The notes beneath the pieces are model-generated. The model was given only the letters and a program-made list of their open reading frames with translations, was not told where the DNA came from and did not search any database. Positions 7,211 through 14,673 of a stretch of DNA of 64,000 nt are shown piece by piece. The stretch covers positions 1 through 64,000 of the forward strand of contig JALFSN010000002.1 of NCBI GenBank assembly GCA_022778805.1, in the 5' to 3' direction. This stretch comes from Arcanobacterium sp. (GTDB taxonomy: Bacteria > Actinomycetota > Actinomycetes > Actinomycetales > Actinomycetaceae). Each line of letters opens with the position of its first letter. Position 1 is the stretch's first letter. Made by a program: the position numbers and the translations under genes.

Positions 7211-9178
7211 TTAGTCCTTGCGGTAGTAGTCGCATTCGTATCCGTCCGCGTCCAGTGGTAGTCCTTTGGCCCAGGCTGGGAGTGTGGACATGAGCTTGCA
7301 CGCATCGGATACGGTGAAACCTGAGTCTGTGGGTTCGTCGATGACGATCTCGTCGTGCACGTGCATCACAATCCGATGCCCAGCATTCGCAACCTGGTGC
7401 ATGCCGGTGACGAGGAGGTCACGGGCGATGGCTTGCACGATGTTCTCGACCAACTTTCCGCCGTAGGTTTCGAGCTCTCCCCAGCGCCGCGCCGTAGTGG
7501 TTCCTGTGTAGGTGATGGACGTGCCACCCCACCTGTTCTCCCCCAGACGCGGCTGCACATACGCCAACCGTCTGCCAGATGGCAGTTCGATGAAGAGAAT
7601 CCCAGACTCGACACTGAAGCGCAGGTTGCATAGCCGGATAGGCTGGCGCGAGGTGATCGCGGCAATCGCGGCCTGCTCGACGTCGGCCCACAGCTGCACG
7701 ATGTGTGGGTTGGCGGCCCGCCATGCGTCGACGATCGGTTTGAGCTCGTGCTCAGCCAACCCCATGCCCAGGGCTCCCATGGCTTTAAGCGCACCGACCG
7801 AGCCACCATAACCACAGGCAAGCACCGCGATCTTCCCCTTCTGACGAAGCTCACCATTAACGCCGTGCTTCTTGACCAGCACTCCGAACATGCGGGCGGC
7901 GGTCTCGCAGTAGAGGTCTTTGCCCTCACGGAAAGCGGCCAGGGTGGCCCGTTCTCCGGCGAGCCAAGCAATCACCCGTGCTTCGATCGCAGAGAAATCC
8001 GCGACGATAAACCTGTGCCCAGGAGAAGGGATAAACGCAGTGCGGATTAACTGTGAAAGTGTGTCGGGCACGGAATCAAAGAGCAGCTCCAGCGCATCAA
8101 GATCACCCGCCCTGACGAGCGATCTGGCTTGGTCGAGATCAGGTAGGTAGTTCCTGGGCAGATTCTGTACCTGGACAAGGCGGCCTGCGAACCTGCCTGT
8201 GCGGCCTGCACCGTAGAACTGGATGAGCCCGCGCGCACGTCCATCGGTGCCTGCGACGTTTTGCATCGCCTCATATTTCTTGACCGATGATTTGGAAAGT
8301 TCGCCTCGTAGTTCTAACGCTTCACGCACGTCACCGGTAGCGTTTTCAAGGGCAGTAGCGACCTCCTCCTTGGTCAGCGAGGTCATCGCACATCCTTTGC
8401 TGGCGAGCCAGTCCTTGAGCTGGATCGGTGAGTTCGGGTTCTCCAGCCCGGTGAGCTTCTGGGCTCTCGTGAGTGTGGCGTTGCGGTGATGTTTATCCAT
8501 GGCGACGGCGTTGTCCACGAGCGTGGGATCCAGCAGGATCCCGGTGTCGTTAATAGTCTGGTCAAGGGTGTAGGTGTCCCACTCGGCATCGGGCATCGGA
8601 AAAGCCTTCAGCCGGTTATGGATCGCAAGTTCGACTTCGACGTCGCGGCGGTTGTAGTCAATGAACCGCGCCCATCCGGTCGGGTCAGCCGAGGGTGGGT
8701 TACGTCGCGCACCGCCATTCAGCACTGAGGGTGGGGCGGGTGTGCAAAACTGCTTGATCAGCTTGCGTCCGACACCATCTTTTTTAACGTCGAGTTTCAG
8801 GACGGTGGCAACTGCATCGAGGCTCATCGGCAACCCGAGGTAGGCCGACCAGATCATGGTGCAGCGCCACTGCGCCGGATCAAGAAACCTCTGGCTCAGC
8901 AGTTCGGGATGGTATCGGTGTAGCCACGCCGATAAGCACACGCGCTCGAAGGCGGCATTATGCGCCCACTTGACTACACCTGGATCAACCAAAGCCGCCA
9001 GTACCTCGCCGGGCAGAGTCTCACCGCTGGCAAGATCCACTACTTCGACCGGGCCACCGTCGACGGAATAGCCGAACAGGAGGACATCGAACTCAGGATC
9101 TTTGGCATACGGGTAAACGCCTGCCTTTGCGAGTTGAACAGGGCTGAACGTCTCGATATCGCAGGCCAATGAGCGCAT
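7211..9178 (-). CDS. Phage DNA polymerase, family A
   Basis: 655 residues. The N-terminus carries a 3'-5' proofreading exonuclease (Exo I: CDIETFS with D7 and E9). The polymerase domain has motif A VADFSAIEARVIAWLAGE (near residue 395), a motif B region ELRQKGKIAVLACGYGGSVGALKAMG, and motif C HVHDEIVID (near 610). The DFSAIEARV form of motif A is typical of phage polymerases in modules with DUF2815 and DUF2800. There is no 5'-3' exonuclease domain, unlike bacterial PolI. AAAGGAAG precedes ATG 9178. It should replicate the phage DNA primed by the P4-type primase. Confidence 0.92.
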   Translation of the reverse strand: MRSLACDIETFSPVQLAKAGVYPYAKDPEFDVLLFGYSVDGGPVEVVDLASGETLPGEVLAALVDPGVVKWAHNAAFERVCLSAWLHRYHPELLSQRFLDPAQWRCTMIWSAYLGLPMSLDAVATVLKLDVKKDGVGRKLIKQFCTPAPPSVLNGGARRNPPSADPTGWARFIDYNRRDVEVELAIHNRLKAFPMPDAEWDTYTLDQTINDTGILLDPTLVDNAVAMDKHHRNATLTRAQKLTGLENPNSPIQLKDWLASKGCAMTSLTKEEVATALENATGDVREALELRGELSKSSVKKYEAMQNVAGTDGRARGLIQFYGAGRTGRFAGRLVQVQNLPRNYLPDLDQARSLVRAGDLDALELLFDSVPDTLSQLIRTAFIPSPGHRFIVADFSAIEARVIAWLAGERATLAAFREGKDLYCETAARMFGVLVKKHGVNGELRQKGKIAVLACGYGGSVGALKAMGALGMGLAEHELKPIVDAWRAANPHIVQLWADVEQAAIAAITSRQPIRLCNLRFSVESGILFIELPSGRRLAYVQPRLGENRWGGTSITYTGTTTARRWGELETYGGKLVENIVQAIARDLLVTGMHQVANAGHRIVMHVHDEIVIDEPTDSGFTVSDACKLMSTLPAWAKGLPLDADGYECDYYRKD

Positions 9179-9253
9179 AGTTGCTTCCTTTCACATAAAG
9201 GGAAAGGTGGAGGGAACCACCGTGGTTGGTAGTTCCCTCCACAAGTCGGTTAC

Positions 9254-9445
9254 TTACAGGGGCGAGGCTTCTGCTTTCGCGACCTCGCTGGCCTTGATGC
9301 GTGCTCGTTCTTCTTCGAGCATCGCCACGTATCGGCGTTCTTCACGCTTGTCCATCACCCACGAAATGAGGGCGACAATGCCATTCGGGATGAGGTAGTA
9401 GGCCCAGTAAGCAAAAGTGATAGCCCAGAAACAATCCATAAACAT
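9254..9445 (-). CDS. Small membrane protein of the phage operon
   Basis: 63 residues. The N-terminal 30 residues are hydrophobic (FWAITFAYWAYYLIPNGIVAL), predicting one membrane helix; the rest is a charged helix (KREERRYVAMLEEERARIKA). GAGAGG lies 7 nt before the ATG at 9445 and the gene fits between polymerase and DUF2815 on the operon strand, so I consider it real. Function unknown. Confidence 0.55.
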   Translation of the reverse strand: MFMDCFWAITFAYWAYYLIPNGIVALISWVMDKREERRYVAMLEEERARIKASEVAKAEASPL

Positions 9446-9456
9446 AATGTGTCCTC

Positions 9457-10011
9457 TCAGTTCAGGAAGTCGTCGTCGGCTGGGGCAAAGGCACCGAAGT
9501 CGGTCTCAGCAGAGACGCGACTGCCGCCTAGGCTCTCGCCGTCGCGGGTCTTTTGAATGTTGCCTAGTCCGCAGGCGATTCCACGGTTACCGTTCGTGTT
9601 GAACGCATAGAACGACAGGGATACTCGTGCGTAGCAGCCCGAGTAGACCTCGGCGCGGTCCAGAATCGGTGCAACATCCTGGTCGACGATCTGCGGAGCG
9701 GTCAGGGAGTTAGCGTTGAGGAAGTAAGCGTTGGCGTAGGCTTCGTCGTCACGCTCAATATCCCCATCACGCAGCGGCAGCTTAAGGGCGGCCTTGTTGG
9801 GGCGCTTGCCGCCAAACTTTCCAATGCCCTGATCGATGGCCGCGTCCACGGCCTTCTCGATCGCAGCGATGGTGGCAGTGTCGGACTTCGGGATAATCAA
9901 GGAAACTGAGTACTTGGACTTTCCGCCTTGGATAGAGTTCGGTTCCCAAATATGGGCATAACTGAGTCGGACTTCGCCGGTCACAATGCGAGTTGGGTTG
10001 GTCGTTGCCAT
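9457..10011 (-). CDS. DUF2815 phage protein (probable ssDNA-binding)
   Basis: 184 residues, matching DUF2815: early RIVTGEVRLSYAHIWEP, then SKYSVSLIIPKSD, LPLRDGD, YFLNANS, and YSGCYARVSLSFYAFNTNGNRGIACGLGNIQK. DUF2815 proteins are small OB-fold-like proteins of phage replication modules, thought to bind single-stranded DNA; binding itself is not visible from sequence. The acidic C-terminus (ADDDFLN) resembles that of other SSB-type proteins that recruit partners. It follows DUF2800 with an 18-base spacer. Confidence 0.88.
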   Translation of the reverse strand: MATTNPTRIVTGEVRLSYAHIWEPNSIQGGKSKYSVSLIIPKSDTATIAAIEKAVDAAIDQGIGKFGGKRPNKAALKLPLRDGDIERDDEAYANAYFLNANSLTAPQIVDQDVAPILDRAEVYSGCYARVSLSFYAFNTNGNRGIACGLGNIQKTRDGESLGGSRVSAETDFGAFAPADDDFLN

Positions 10012-10028
10012 AATGATTCTTCTTTCTC

Positions 10029-11165
10029 TTAGTTGTCGTTTCTGAAATCGGTGGCCGCGCTCACCAAATCGAGTGGCGGCCGTTTATCTGATGCAGGCAC
10101 CAGGGTTGGTTTGCCTGCAGGTTTGGTCACGAGATCGCCGAGGATCTCGTTGAAGGTGGTTTTACCCATGAGCTTTTCCATGGCTGTGAGAGTGATGAGC
10201 TTGCGGTCGTAGATGTCTTTGTAGCCAGCCGCTTCAGCAGCCGCCGCCACGTCTTTCTCGGAGGTGTATTTGCGTACTGACCGACCGGCGACGAGCTTGA
10301 ACCCCTCAAAAGCCACACCCTGATTGACAGCCTTCGAGAGTGCGTAGGCTTCGACATCCGACGCCCAAGACTTCAGATTTCGAATCCGCGTGAGCACGTC
10401 AGCGATCTCTGCGTCTGAGAGTTCTGCTGGTGGGGCGAACTCCAACTTGGCCAGCGCAAGATTGGCGTCGGCTCGTGCCCGGCAGGTGGGTGCGATCTTG
10501 CAAAACTGGCACCAGCTCCCGGGGCAGAACTCGCCCTCACCTTCGGCTGCAAGTGCTGCTTTCGGTTTGACCTCGGTCTCAGCCCATGCGAGGAGGTCGG
10601 CGACGCTGGTTTCCCAAGTGTCAACGTTGCCCCGCCGGGGCTGGTAGATCGTCACCGCCACCGTGTCAATGTCGTACAGGTCACCGAAGGTGCGGAGCGC
10701 TCCGAGGGCATAGAGCATCAACTGCGGGTTGTTCTCCGCTTCGACCAACACGCCCATGCCATACTTCAGGTCGATGATGTGCAGGCAGGGTTCAGCGATG
10801 ATGACGCAGTCCCCGGTACCGAACCCGCCCGGCACCACATGGCTGAAGTCCAGACGCTGCTCAATGAGCACCGTCGGATCAGCACAGGTTTCCCGTGCCT
10901 GCGAGATGTGCTCCTGGATGAAGGAGACGTAGTCGTCGGTCAGGTGCTCCATCTCCTCATCAATCCAGTCGGACTCCGGCTTGAAGCTAGGTGTTTGGCG
11001 GAGGGCGCGTCTAAGCTTCCACTCCGCCAACGCGTGGGCGACAGTGCCCTGCTCGGCAGCAGCCGACGACGAGTCCGGCTCACCGAATTCCAGCACCGCG
11101 CTGGGTGGGCAGTTCAGCCACCGGTGCGCCCCCGAGGCTGATAAGACAGCGTGTTGGTCAGGCAT
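10029..11165 (-). CDS. DUF2800 phage protein (PD-(D/E)XK nuclease, RecB/Cas4-like)
   Basis: 378 residues from ATG 11165. DUF2800 members contain a RecB-type nuclease core: here HALAEWKLRR early, then GTGDCVIIAEPCLHIIDLKYGMGVLV (catalytic D and DxK) near residues 120-145. A four-cysteine-like cluster CPGSWCQFCKIAPTCRARAD lies near 205-225, as in Cas4/AddB-like nucleases that hold a 4Fe-4S cluster. It probably works with the DUF2815 protein in end processing or recombination. The start overlaps the upstream gene by 8 bases. Confidence 0.88.
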   Translation of the reverse strand: MPDQHAVLSASGAHRWLNCPPSAVLEFGEPDSSSAAAEQGTVAHALAEWKLRRALRQTPSFKPESDWIDEEMEHLTDDYVSFIQEHISQARETCADPTVLIEQRLDFSHVVPGGFGTGDCVIIAEPCLHIIDLKYGMGVLVEAENNPQLMLYALGALRTFGDLYDIDTVAVTIYQPRRGNVDTWETSVADLLAWAETEVKPKAALAAEGEGEFCPGSWCQFCKIAPTCRARADANLALAKLEFAPPAELSDAEIADVLTRIRNLKSWASDVEAYALSKAVNQGVAFEGFKLVAGRSVRKYTSEKDVAAAAEAAGYKDIYDRKLITLTAMEKLMGKTTFNEILGDLVTKPAGKPTLVPASDKRPPLDLVSAATDFRNDN

Positions 11166-11568
11166 CACGCATCGCCTCCGCCTGCGTAAGCAACCACCCA
11201 TACTTGGCTGGCTCGACCTCTGAGAGCTTGTCCACTCCGGTGGCCTGGATCAGCGAACGGATCTTCGCCGTATGCCCTGCCTGGGATAGTTCGGCCAGCA
11301 TGCCGCGCACCTGCTCCAACGACACCGGCTCCGCAGCTGCAGTTGGTGCTGAGGTGGGTGGCTGGCAGGCAGCCTCGTATTCTTCGGCTACCGCTTGAAG
11401 CGCGGGTTGTGCGAGCTGTGCTGCCGCGATAGGCCGCACCCCAGGCATACCCACGTGATCCTCGAACGACTCCCACGCGGCTTCCTCGATCGCGCCAGCG
11501 AGCATCGTCACACCCTCAGCCAGGCGGTTCAATGTGTGGATGAAGCGGTTTGCGTCAGTGATGTTCAT
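11158..11568 (-). CDS. Hypothetical phage protein
   Basis: 136 residues. The N-terminal half is helical, an Ala/Pro-rich linker lies near residues 65-80, and the C-terminal 55 residues (SLEQVRGMLAELSQAGHTAKIRSLI... ending YGWLLTQAEAM) resemble a small helical domain found in several phage replication-module proteins of unknown role. It overlaps neighbours on both sides by 4-8 bases, so it belongs to the operon. I cannot assign a function. Confidence 0.65.
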   Translation of the reverse strand: MNITDANRFIHTLNRLAEGVTMLAGAIEEAAWESFEDHVGMPGVRPIAAAQLAQPALQAVAEEYEAACQPPTSAPTAAAEPVSLEQVRGMLAELSQAGHTAKIRSLIQATGVDKLSEVEPAKYGWLLTQAEAMRDA

Positions 11569-11819
11569 GCCGTATCACCGCCCCGGCTTACACCGATCGC
11601 GTCAGCCAACGCCATCAGGCCGTCATCGTCACGTTCAGTGATGTCGATCTGGCGGACGCTATTACCAGGTACCACCAACGTGACCTGGCTACGCTTGCCA
11701 AGCAACAGCCGTAGCAGGCGCTCGCGGATTGGTACGGTCTTGGTTGCCACGATCCCCGGATCATTGGGGATCTGCTTGGCGATGTGAAGCTTGAGCCTGT
11801 GCTGAGGCATCTGCCTCAC
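11565..11819 (-). CDS. Hypothetical phage protein
   Basis: 84 residues, basic in its first half. A GTG start at 11819 is supported by AAGGAAGG just upstream and by a 4-base overlap with the previous stop; an ATG 9 bases further in is an alternative. No domain recognised. Position and coupling support expression with the replication genes. Confidence 0.5.
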   Translation of the reverse strand: MRQMPQHRLKLHIAKQIPNDPGIVATKTVPIRERLLRLLLGKRSQVTLVVPGNSVRQIDITERDDDGLMALADAIGVSRGGDTA

Positions 11820-12550
11820 CTACCTTCCTTTTCGGTGGGATTCGCCCCATCGGCCATTCCCTTCACATCACTGCCGACCATCGGCGAAGTGTTAAATCGG
11901 GACTGCTCGACCGTCACGCGTAAGACCGCCTTGGCCTCGGAAAACAACTGAGAAACTCGCGCCCGTGTCAGCCCCAGCTGTCGGGCGATCTCGGCTTGCG
12001 TCAACTCTTGGGCGATCATGAGGTCGATGACCTGACGGTGCTTGCCTTCCAGGGTTTTAATCGCGGCGAGCATCGCCACCAGGTCGTTGTCGTGGAGACG
12101 ATCTGCTTCGGCCGCGATGAGTTCTTGTTCTGGAGATGGGGATGGACTACCCGGGGCGCAGTCAATTTCAACCATTTGGTCGAATGACCAGGGATGGTTC
12201 GATGGCAAGCGGCATCCCCGGCGCGGTGTACATCCTTGTCCGCACACGCACCTCTTTGCTCCCGGTCCACGATCACCACGCTTGGCATCATGAGCGACAG
12301 CCTCTTCGGCATTCCACAAATCATCCAAGATCCGTTGCGGATGCCGAGCCTTCACCTCCTCGAGAGGCTTACCCTTCTGGTCGGCACGTTCACGGCGGTC
12401 GGTTTCCACCATGAGGGCACAGTCGTTGAGGTCGAGGACGTAGGTGTCGGTGTCTGATTCGTTTTCAGCACGGTTGGCTTCGTGTTTGAAGCGCAAGATG
12501 ACGGTCGAGTTTTTGCCTGTGGGGTGTTGTTCTGCCTTGCGGATACGCAT
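11816..12550 (-). CDS. Sigma-70 region 4-like HTH protein (phage)
   Basis: 244 residues. A divergent N-terminal half ends in a Cys-rich patch (KRCVCGQGCTPRRGC). Residues about 150-215 form a sigma-70 region 4-like helix-turn-helix: LAAIKTLEGKHRQVIDLMI.., then LTQAEIARQLGLTRARVSQLF. No region 2 (core RNA polymerase-binding) is visible, so it is more likely a DNA-binding regulator than a complete sigma factor. AGGAGAAA precedes ATG 12550. It is near the front of the phage operon, directly after a strongly structured leader, as expected of an early regulator. Confidence 0.7.
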   Translation of the reverse strand: MRIRKAEQHPTGKNSTVILRFKHEANRAENESDTDTYVLDLNDCALMVETDRRERADQKGKPLEEVKARHPQRILDDLWNAEEAVAHDAKRGDRGPGAKRCVCGQGCTPRRGCRLPSNHPWSFDQMVEIDCAPGSPSPSPEQELIAAEADRLHDNDLVAMLAAIKTLEGKHRQVIDLMIAQELTQAEIARQLGLTRARVSQLFSEAKAVLRVTVEQSRFNTSPMVGSDVKGMADGANPTEKEGR

Positions 12551-12572
12551 TGGCTTTCTCCTGTCGGATAGA

Positions 12573-12679
12573 GATCCGCAGGAGCACGCCGAGCCGTAGA
12601 AACGACAAGACGGGCAGGTTCACGCGCCTCGAATTTGAGGTAATGCGTGATCCATGCCCGTCTAGCGGTTCTGCGGATC
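12573..12679 (-). other. Nested inverted repeats (structured leader RNA or DNA element)
   Basis: Three nested perfect repeats share one centre: 9 bp GATCCGCAG/CTGCGGATC (12573-12581 with 12671-12679), 9 bp AGACGGGCA/TGCCCGTCT (12608-12616 with 12655-12663), and an inner hairpin CACGC-CCTC/GAGG-GCGTG (12621-12649). The element lies between the 53-aa gene and the sigma-like gene, in DNA with no coding frame of its own. It would fold in the operon transcript and may control read-through or translation; it could also be a replication or protein-binding site. Confidence 0.6.
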
Positions 12680-12716
12680 GAACTGTTTGATCTGTATTCA
12701 GTTGTGTTGTGATGAG

Positions 12717-12878
12717 CTAGTCCTCTGATGGAGATCTATGCTCATGGCGTTGATGGAATTGACCGGACTCGTCGAACCAGATTCGCGACCGACAACCTTT
12801 AAAAACGATTTCGATCTGTCTGCGTCGACGGTCGATACAACAGATTGTTTTGCCTGCTGCGTTTTTGACTTTCTCCAT
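12717..12878 (-). CDS. Small basic phage protein, first gene of the replication operon
   Basis: 53 residues starting MEKVKNAAGKTICC and ending EHRSPSED. An excellent GGAGGGG ribosome site lies just upstream of ATG 12878 and an Xre-type operator lies immediately before that. It has a CC pair and a basic RRRR stretch but no recognisable domain. Its position as first gene behind the probable early promoter suggests a small regulatory or accessory phage protein. Confidence 0.55.
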   Translation of the reverse strand: MEKVKNAAGKTICCIDRRRRQIEIVFKGCRSRIWFDESGQFHQRHEHRSPSED

Positions 12879-12897
12879 ACCCCTCCTTCCTTTACCT

Positions 12898-12917
12898 GTT
12901 AGCTAAGTTGCGAACAT
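12898..12917 (+). promoter_or_regulatory. Probable Xre operator before the phage replication operon
   Basis: GTTAGC-N6-GCGAACAT, an imperfect dyad. The same 14 specified bases with the same 6-bp gap occur at 14017-14036 (other strand) over the xre promoter. It lies between the terminator of the immA gene and the ribosome site of the first phage gene, where a repressor would block the early promoter. Confidence 0.6.
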
Positions 12918-12923
12918 CGTGCG

Positions 12924-12953
12924 TAAAAAGAGACCCCAAGCTCCCCTGGGGGC
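12924..12953 (-). terminator. Rho-independent terminator after xre-immA
   Basis: On the minus strand CCCCA-N7-TGGGG is followed by TCTCTTTTT. It lies just after the ImmA stop codon (12958) and separates the repressor operon from the phage replication operon downstream on the same strand. Confidence 0.75.
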
Positions 12954-12957
12954 AGGA

Positions 12958-13629
12958 CTATCCAGCTAGCTTGAGGTTTTTGATCCGAATAGCAGTTGCC
13001 TGAAGCGAAACTCCAAACGTTGCAGCAATCTTCGTAACGGCCTCTCGCTTGCCAAAGTCGTTCAGCGAATACCATCCGTGCGGGACAAAATGATTGAACG
13101 TATCAGTAAAAGGCTCCCTAGGCATCAGTAGGGCAGCTCCGAGATAATTTGCCTGAAACTCGGCTCGATCAAGTTTATCGGAACGCGCAGACTCAGAAGC
13201 GGTCGTGAATGGCTGGTAGCCATTGTTGCTCGAACACTTCATTGCAGGGTCACGATAGTAGATATGCTTATGCAAGATGAGATGAGAGCATTCATGAGCA
13301 AGGGTAAATCGAAGACGACTTTCCGGAGAGTCAGCAAGGGCGTCCGAATCAATTAGGATTGTTTGACCAGGGAAGACAACGTCAACCACCCCACCAGAAG
13401 GTCTCGAAAGTGACATTAATAACGGCTGAAAGATTGACATCCCCAAAACAGAGTCATCCAACGACAGGCGCTGGTAGTCAATGTTTGCTCCAAGAAAAAA
13501 CTCGGCAAACGAATCAATATCGAGCGCTTGTCTAGATCGAAGGTGATGGCCGCCAAGATAATCAGAGAGGAGTTGCTCAGCTTTACTTTCGAGTGCCTCT
13601 TTGCTCAAGTACGAGGGCTGAAGGCTCAC
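12958..13629 (-). CDS. ImmA/IrrE-family metallopeptidase
   Basis: 223 residues. The gluzincin motif is HECSH (in RFTLAHECSHLILHKH, near residue 110) with a downstream EFQANYLGAALLMP carrying the third zinc ligand region. ImmA-type peptidases pair with an Xre repressor and cleave it after DNA damage or other signals, inducing the mobile element, as in ICEBs1 and phage phi105. Here the gene follows the xre gene with a 1-base stop/start overlap and ends at a good terminator. Its substrate is inferred to be the adjacent Xre protein. Confidence 0.9.
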   Translation of the reverse strand: MSLQPSYLSKEALESKAEQLLSDYLGGHHLRSRQALDIDSFAEFFLGANIDYQRLSLDDSVLGMSIFQPLLMSLSRPSGGVVDVVFPGQTILIDSDALADSPESRLRFTLAHECSHLILHKHIYYRDPAMKCSSNNGYQPFTTASESARSDKLDRAEFQANYLGAALLMPREPFTDTFNHFVPHGWYSLNDFGKREAVTKIAATFGVSLQATAIRIKNLKLAG

Positions 13630-14003
13630 TAGTTCGGATCACCACCCTCGATAATCTCAATAATGTCTTTCCACTGCTGTTCACTCAGGTCACGCTCTTT
13701 GGCTCGGCGCAAAGCTACACGAGCCAAATCTGTATCCATAATGTAGCCTGACAGGTCTGCTGACACCTGGTTTTCTCGAGTCCTGGCCGCTAAGTCAAAC
13801 ATGCGTTCACGGTCGGCAACACTAAGATGCAAGACGTCGGCGATGGCGTCGAGCTTGCTATCTGGCGCTGCGCGGCGCCCCTTTTCTATATCACTGAGAT
13901 AGGGGGCGGTAACGCCGATCATGTCCGCAAATTGCCTCATTGTGAGTTCGTGTTGTTTTCTTCGGTCGGCAAGGAACCGTCCAAATCCTTGAGAGTCGTC
14001 CAC
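13629..14003 (-). CDS. Xre-family repressor (partner of ImmA)
   Basis: 124 residues with a GTG start (14003) preceded by AAGGAGGAG. Residues 8-70 form a Cro/CI helix-turn-helix (FLADRRKQHELTMRQFADMIGVTAPYLSDIEKGRRAAP). The C-terminal part is helical and acidic, the usual cleavage/dimerisation region in ImmR-type repressors. A dyad operator overlaps its TATAAG -10 box and another copy lies before the phage replication operon, so it probably represses both itself and that operon. Confidence 0.88.
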   Translation of the reverse strand: MDDSQGFGRFLADRRKQHELTMRQFADMIGVTAPYLSDIEKGRRAAPDSKLDAIADVLHLSVADRERMFDLAARTRENQVSADLSGYIMDTDLARVALRRAKERDLSEQQWKDIIEIIEGGDPN

Positions 14004-14016
14004 TTCTCCTCCTTAC

Positions 14017-14036
14017 ATGTTCGCTTATATGCTAAC
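14017..14036 (-). promoter_or_regulatory. Probable Xre operator over the xre promoter
   Basis: On the minus strand GTTAGC-N6-GCGAACAT, where the N6 contains part of a TATAAG -10 box. The AAGGAGG ribosome site follows directly. It matches the copy at 12898-12917 at all 14 specified positions, suggesting autoregulation. Confidence 0.6.
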
Positions 14037-14061
14037 ACACGAACTGATTGATGCAACTAGA

Positions 14062-14085
14062 CCCACCCAACATGTACTGGGTGGG
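14062..14085 (-). terminator. Hairpin after the hsdR remnant
   Basis: CCCACCCA-N8-TGGGTGGG, a perfect 8-bp stem lying 21 bases after the end of the hsdR fragment. The trailing T-run is poor, but placement suits termination of the former restriction operon. Confidence 0.5.
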
Positions 14086-14106
14086 CTTAGTTGCCACCGA
14101 TCCGAT

Positions 14107-14364
14107 TCAGTCTTTGCGGTTGAGACGGGCGTGAATAAGGGGCAAGAGAATCCGGTCAATATCGGCCTTGAACTGCGGGTCGGAAAGGTACTTGGTCGCA
14201 AAGTCCTGGTTCTGGTTCATACGATCAAGCACGATGTCTTGAATCCGCTCGTCGTAAACAATGGAGAACATGTCGAGTGAGTTGTGGGCACGCGACTTGA
14301 CCTCCGGGTCATCCACCATATCCTCGGTGAGTTGTTCGATCACCTTGTCCATATGGGTGAACTC
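14107..14364 (-). pseudogene. hsdR: hsdR remnant: C-terminal end of type I restriction endonuclease
   Basis: About 85 residues matching the extreme C-terminus of HsdR: THMDKVIEQLTEDMVDDPEV, then SIVYDERIQDIVLDRMNQNQ and DFATKYLSDPQF, ending in LLPLIHARLNRKD and a natural stop. The nuclease and helicase domains (about 900 residues) are absent; homology starts near 14364, where unrelated DNA joins. Together with the hsdM remnant at 21.9-22.5 kb on the same strand, it shows that a type I restriction operon was split and mostly lost. Confidence 0.75.
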
Positions 14365-14394
14365 GGTTCCCCAACGATATAAAACGCTGGTCGA

Positions 14395-14631
14395 CAAAAC
14401 GAAGGGATAAACAAGATCTGCGCGAGAGCAACAACCTCCGAATTTACCATCGCAAAACTAGGCCGGAACGAAAACGTTACAGCCACCATCCTCGTACGCA
14501 TCTGCGGAGCGCTAGATCGTGATCTTGCTGAGGTAATCGAACCTAATATAAATTGGCTAATGGTGCCAACTTTTCTGTTATATGAAACTGCTTTTATGGT
14601 TCTGTCTCTCAAACACAGAGCCCAAATGTAA
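14395..14631 (+). pseudogene. Fragment of a small Xre-family (YozG-like) HTH regulator
   Basis: On the + strand the frame through 14401 reads a helix-turn-helix core: TIAKLGRNENVTATILVRI then CGALDRDLAEVIE. This is the pattern of small Xre regulators with 'IAKL..NE.VT..VL..IC.AL'. The first helix and start codon are missing because the frame begins at the junction with the hsdR remnant, and the tail after EPN is not like the family. It is probably a truncated, inactive regulator and a recombination scar at the left edge of the lanthipeptide cluster. Confidence 0.45.
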
Positions 14632-14673
14632 AATGATAGGTGTGTTAATCAAAATCTGCTACAAGGAGCAAAC

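Noticed and set aside
14340-14612. 90-codon minus-strand frame next to hsdR remnant
   Set aside because: It lies opposite the Xre-like fragment, which has clear family similarity; the minus frame has none.
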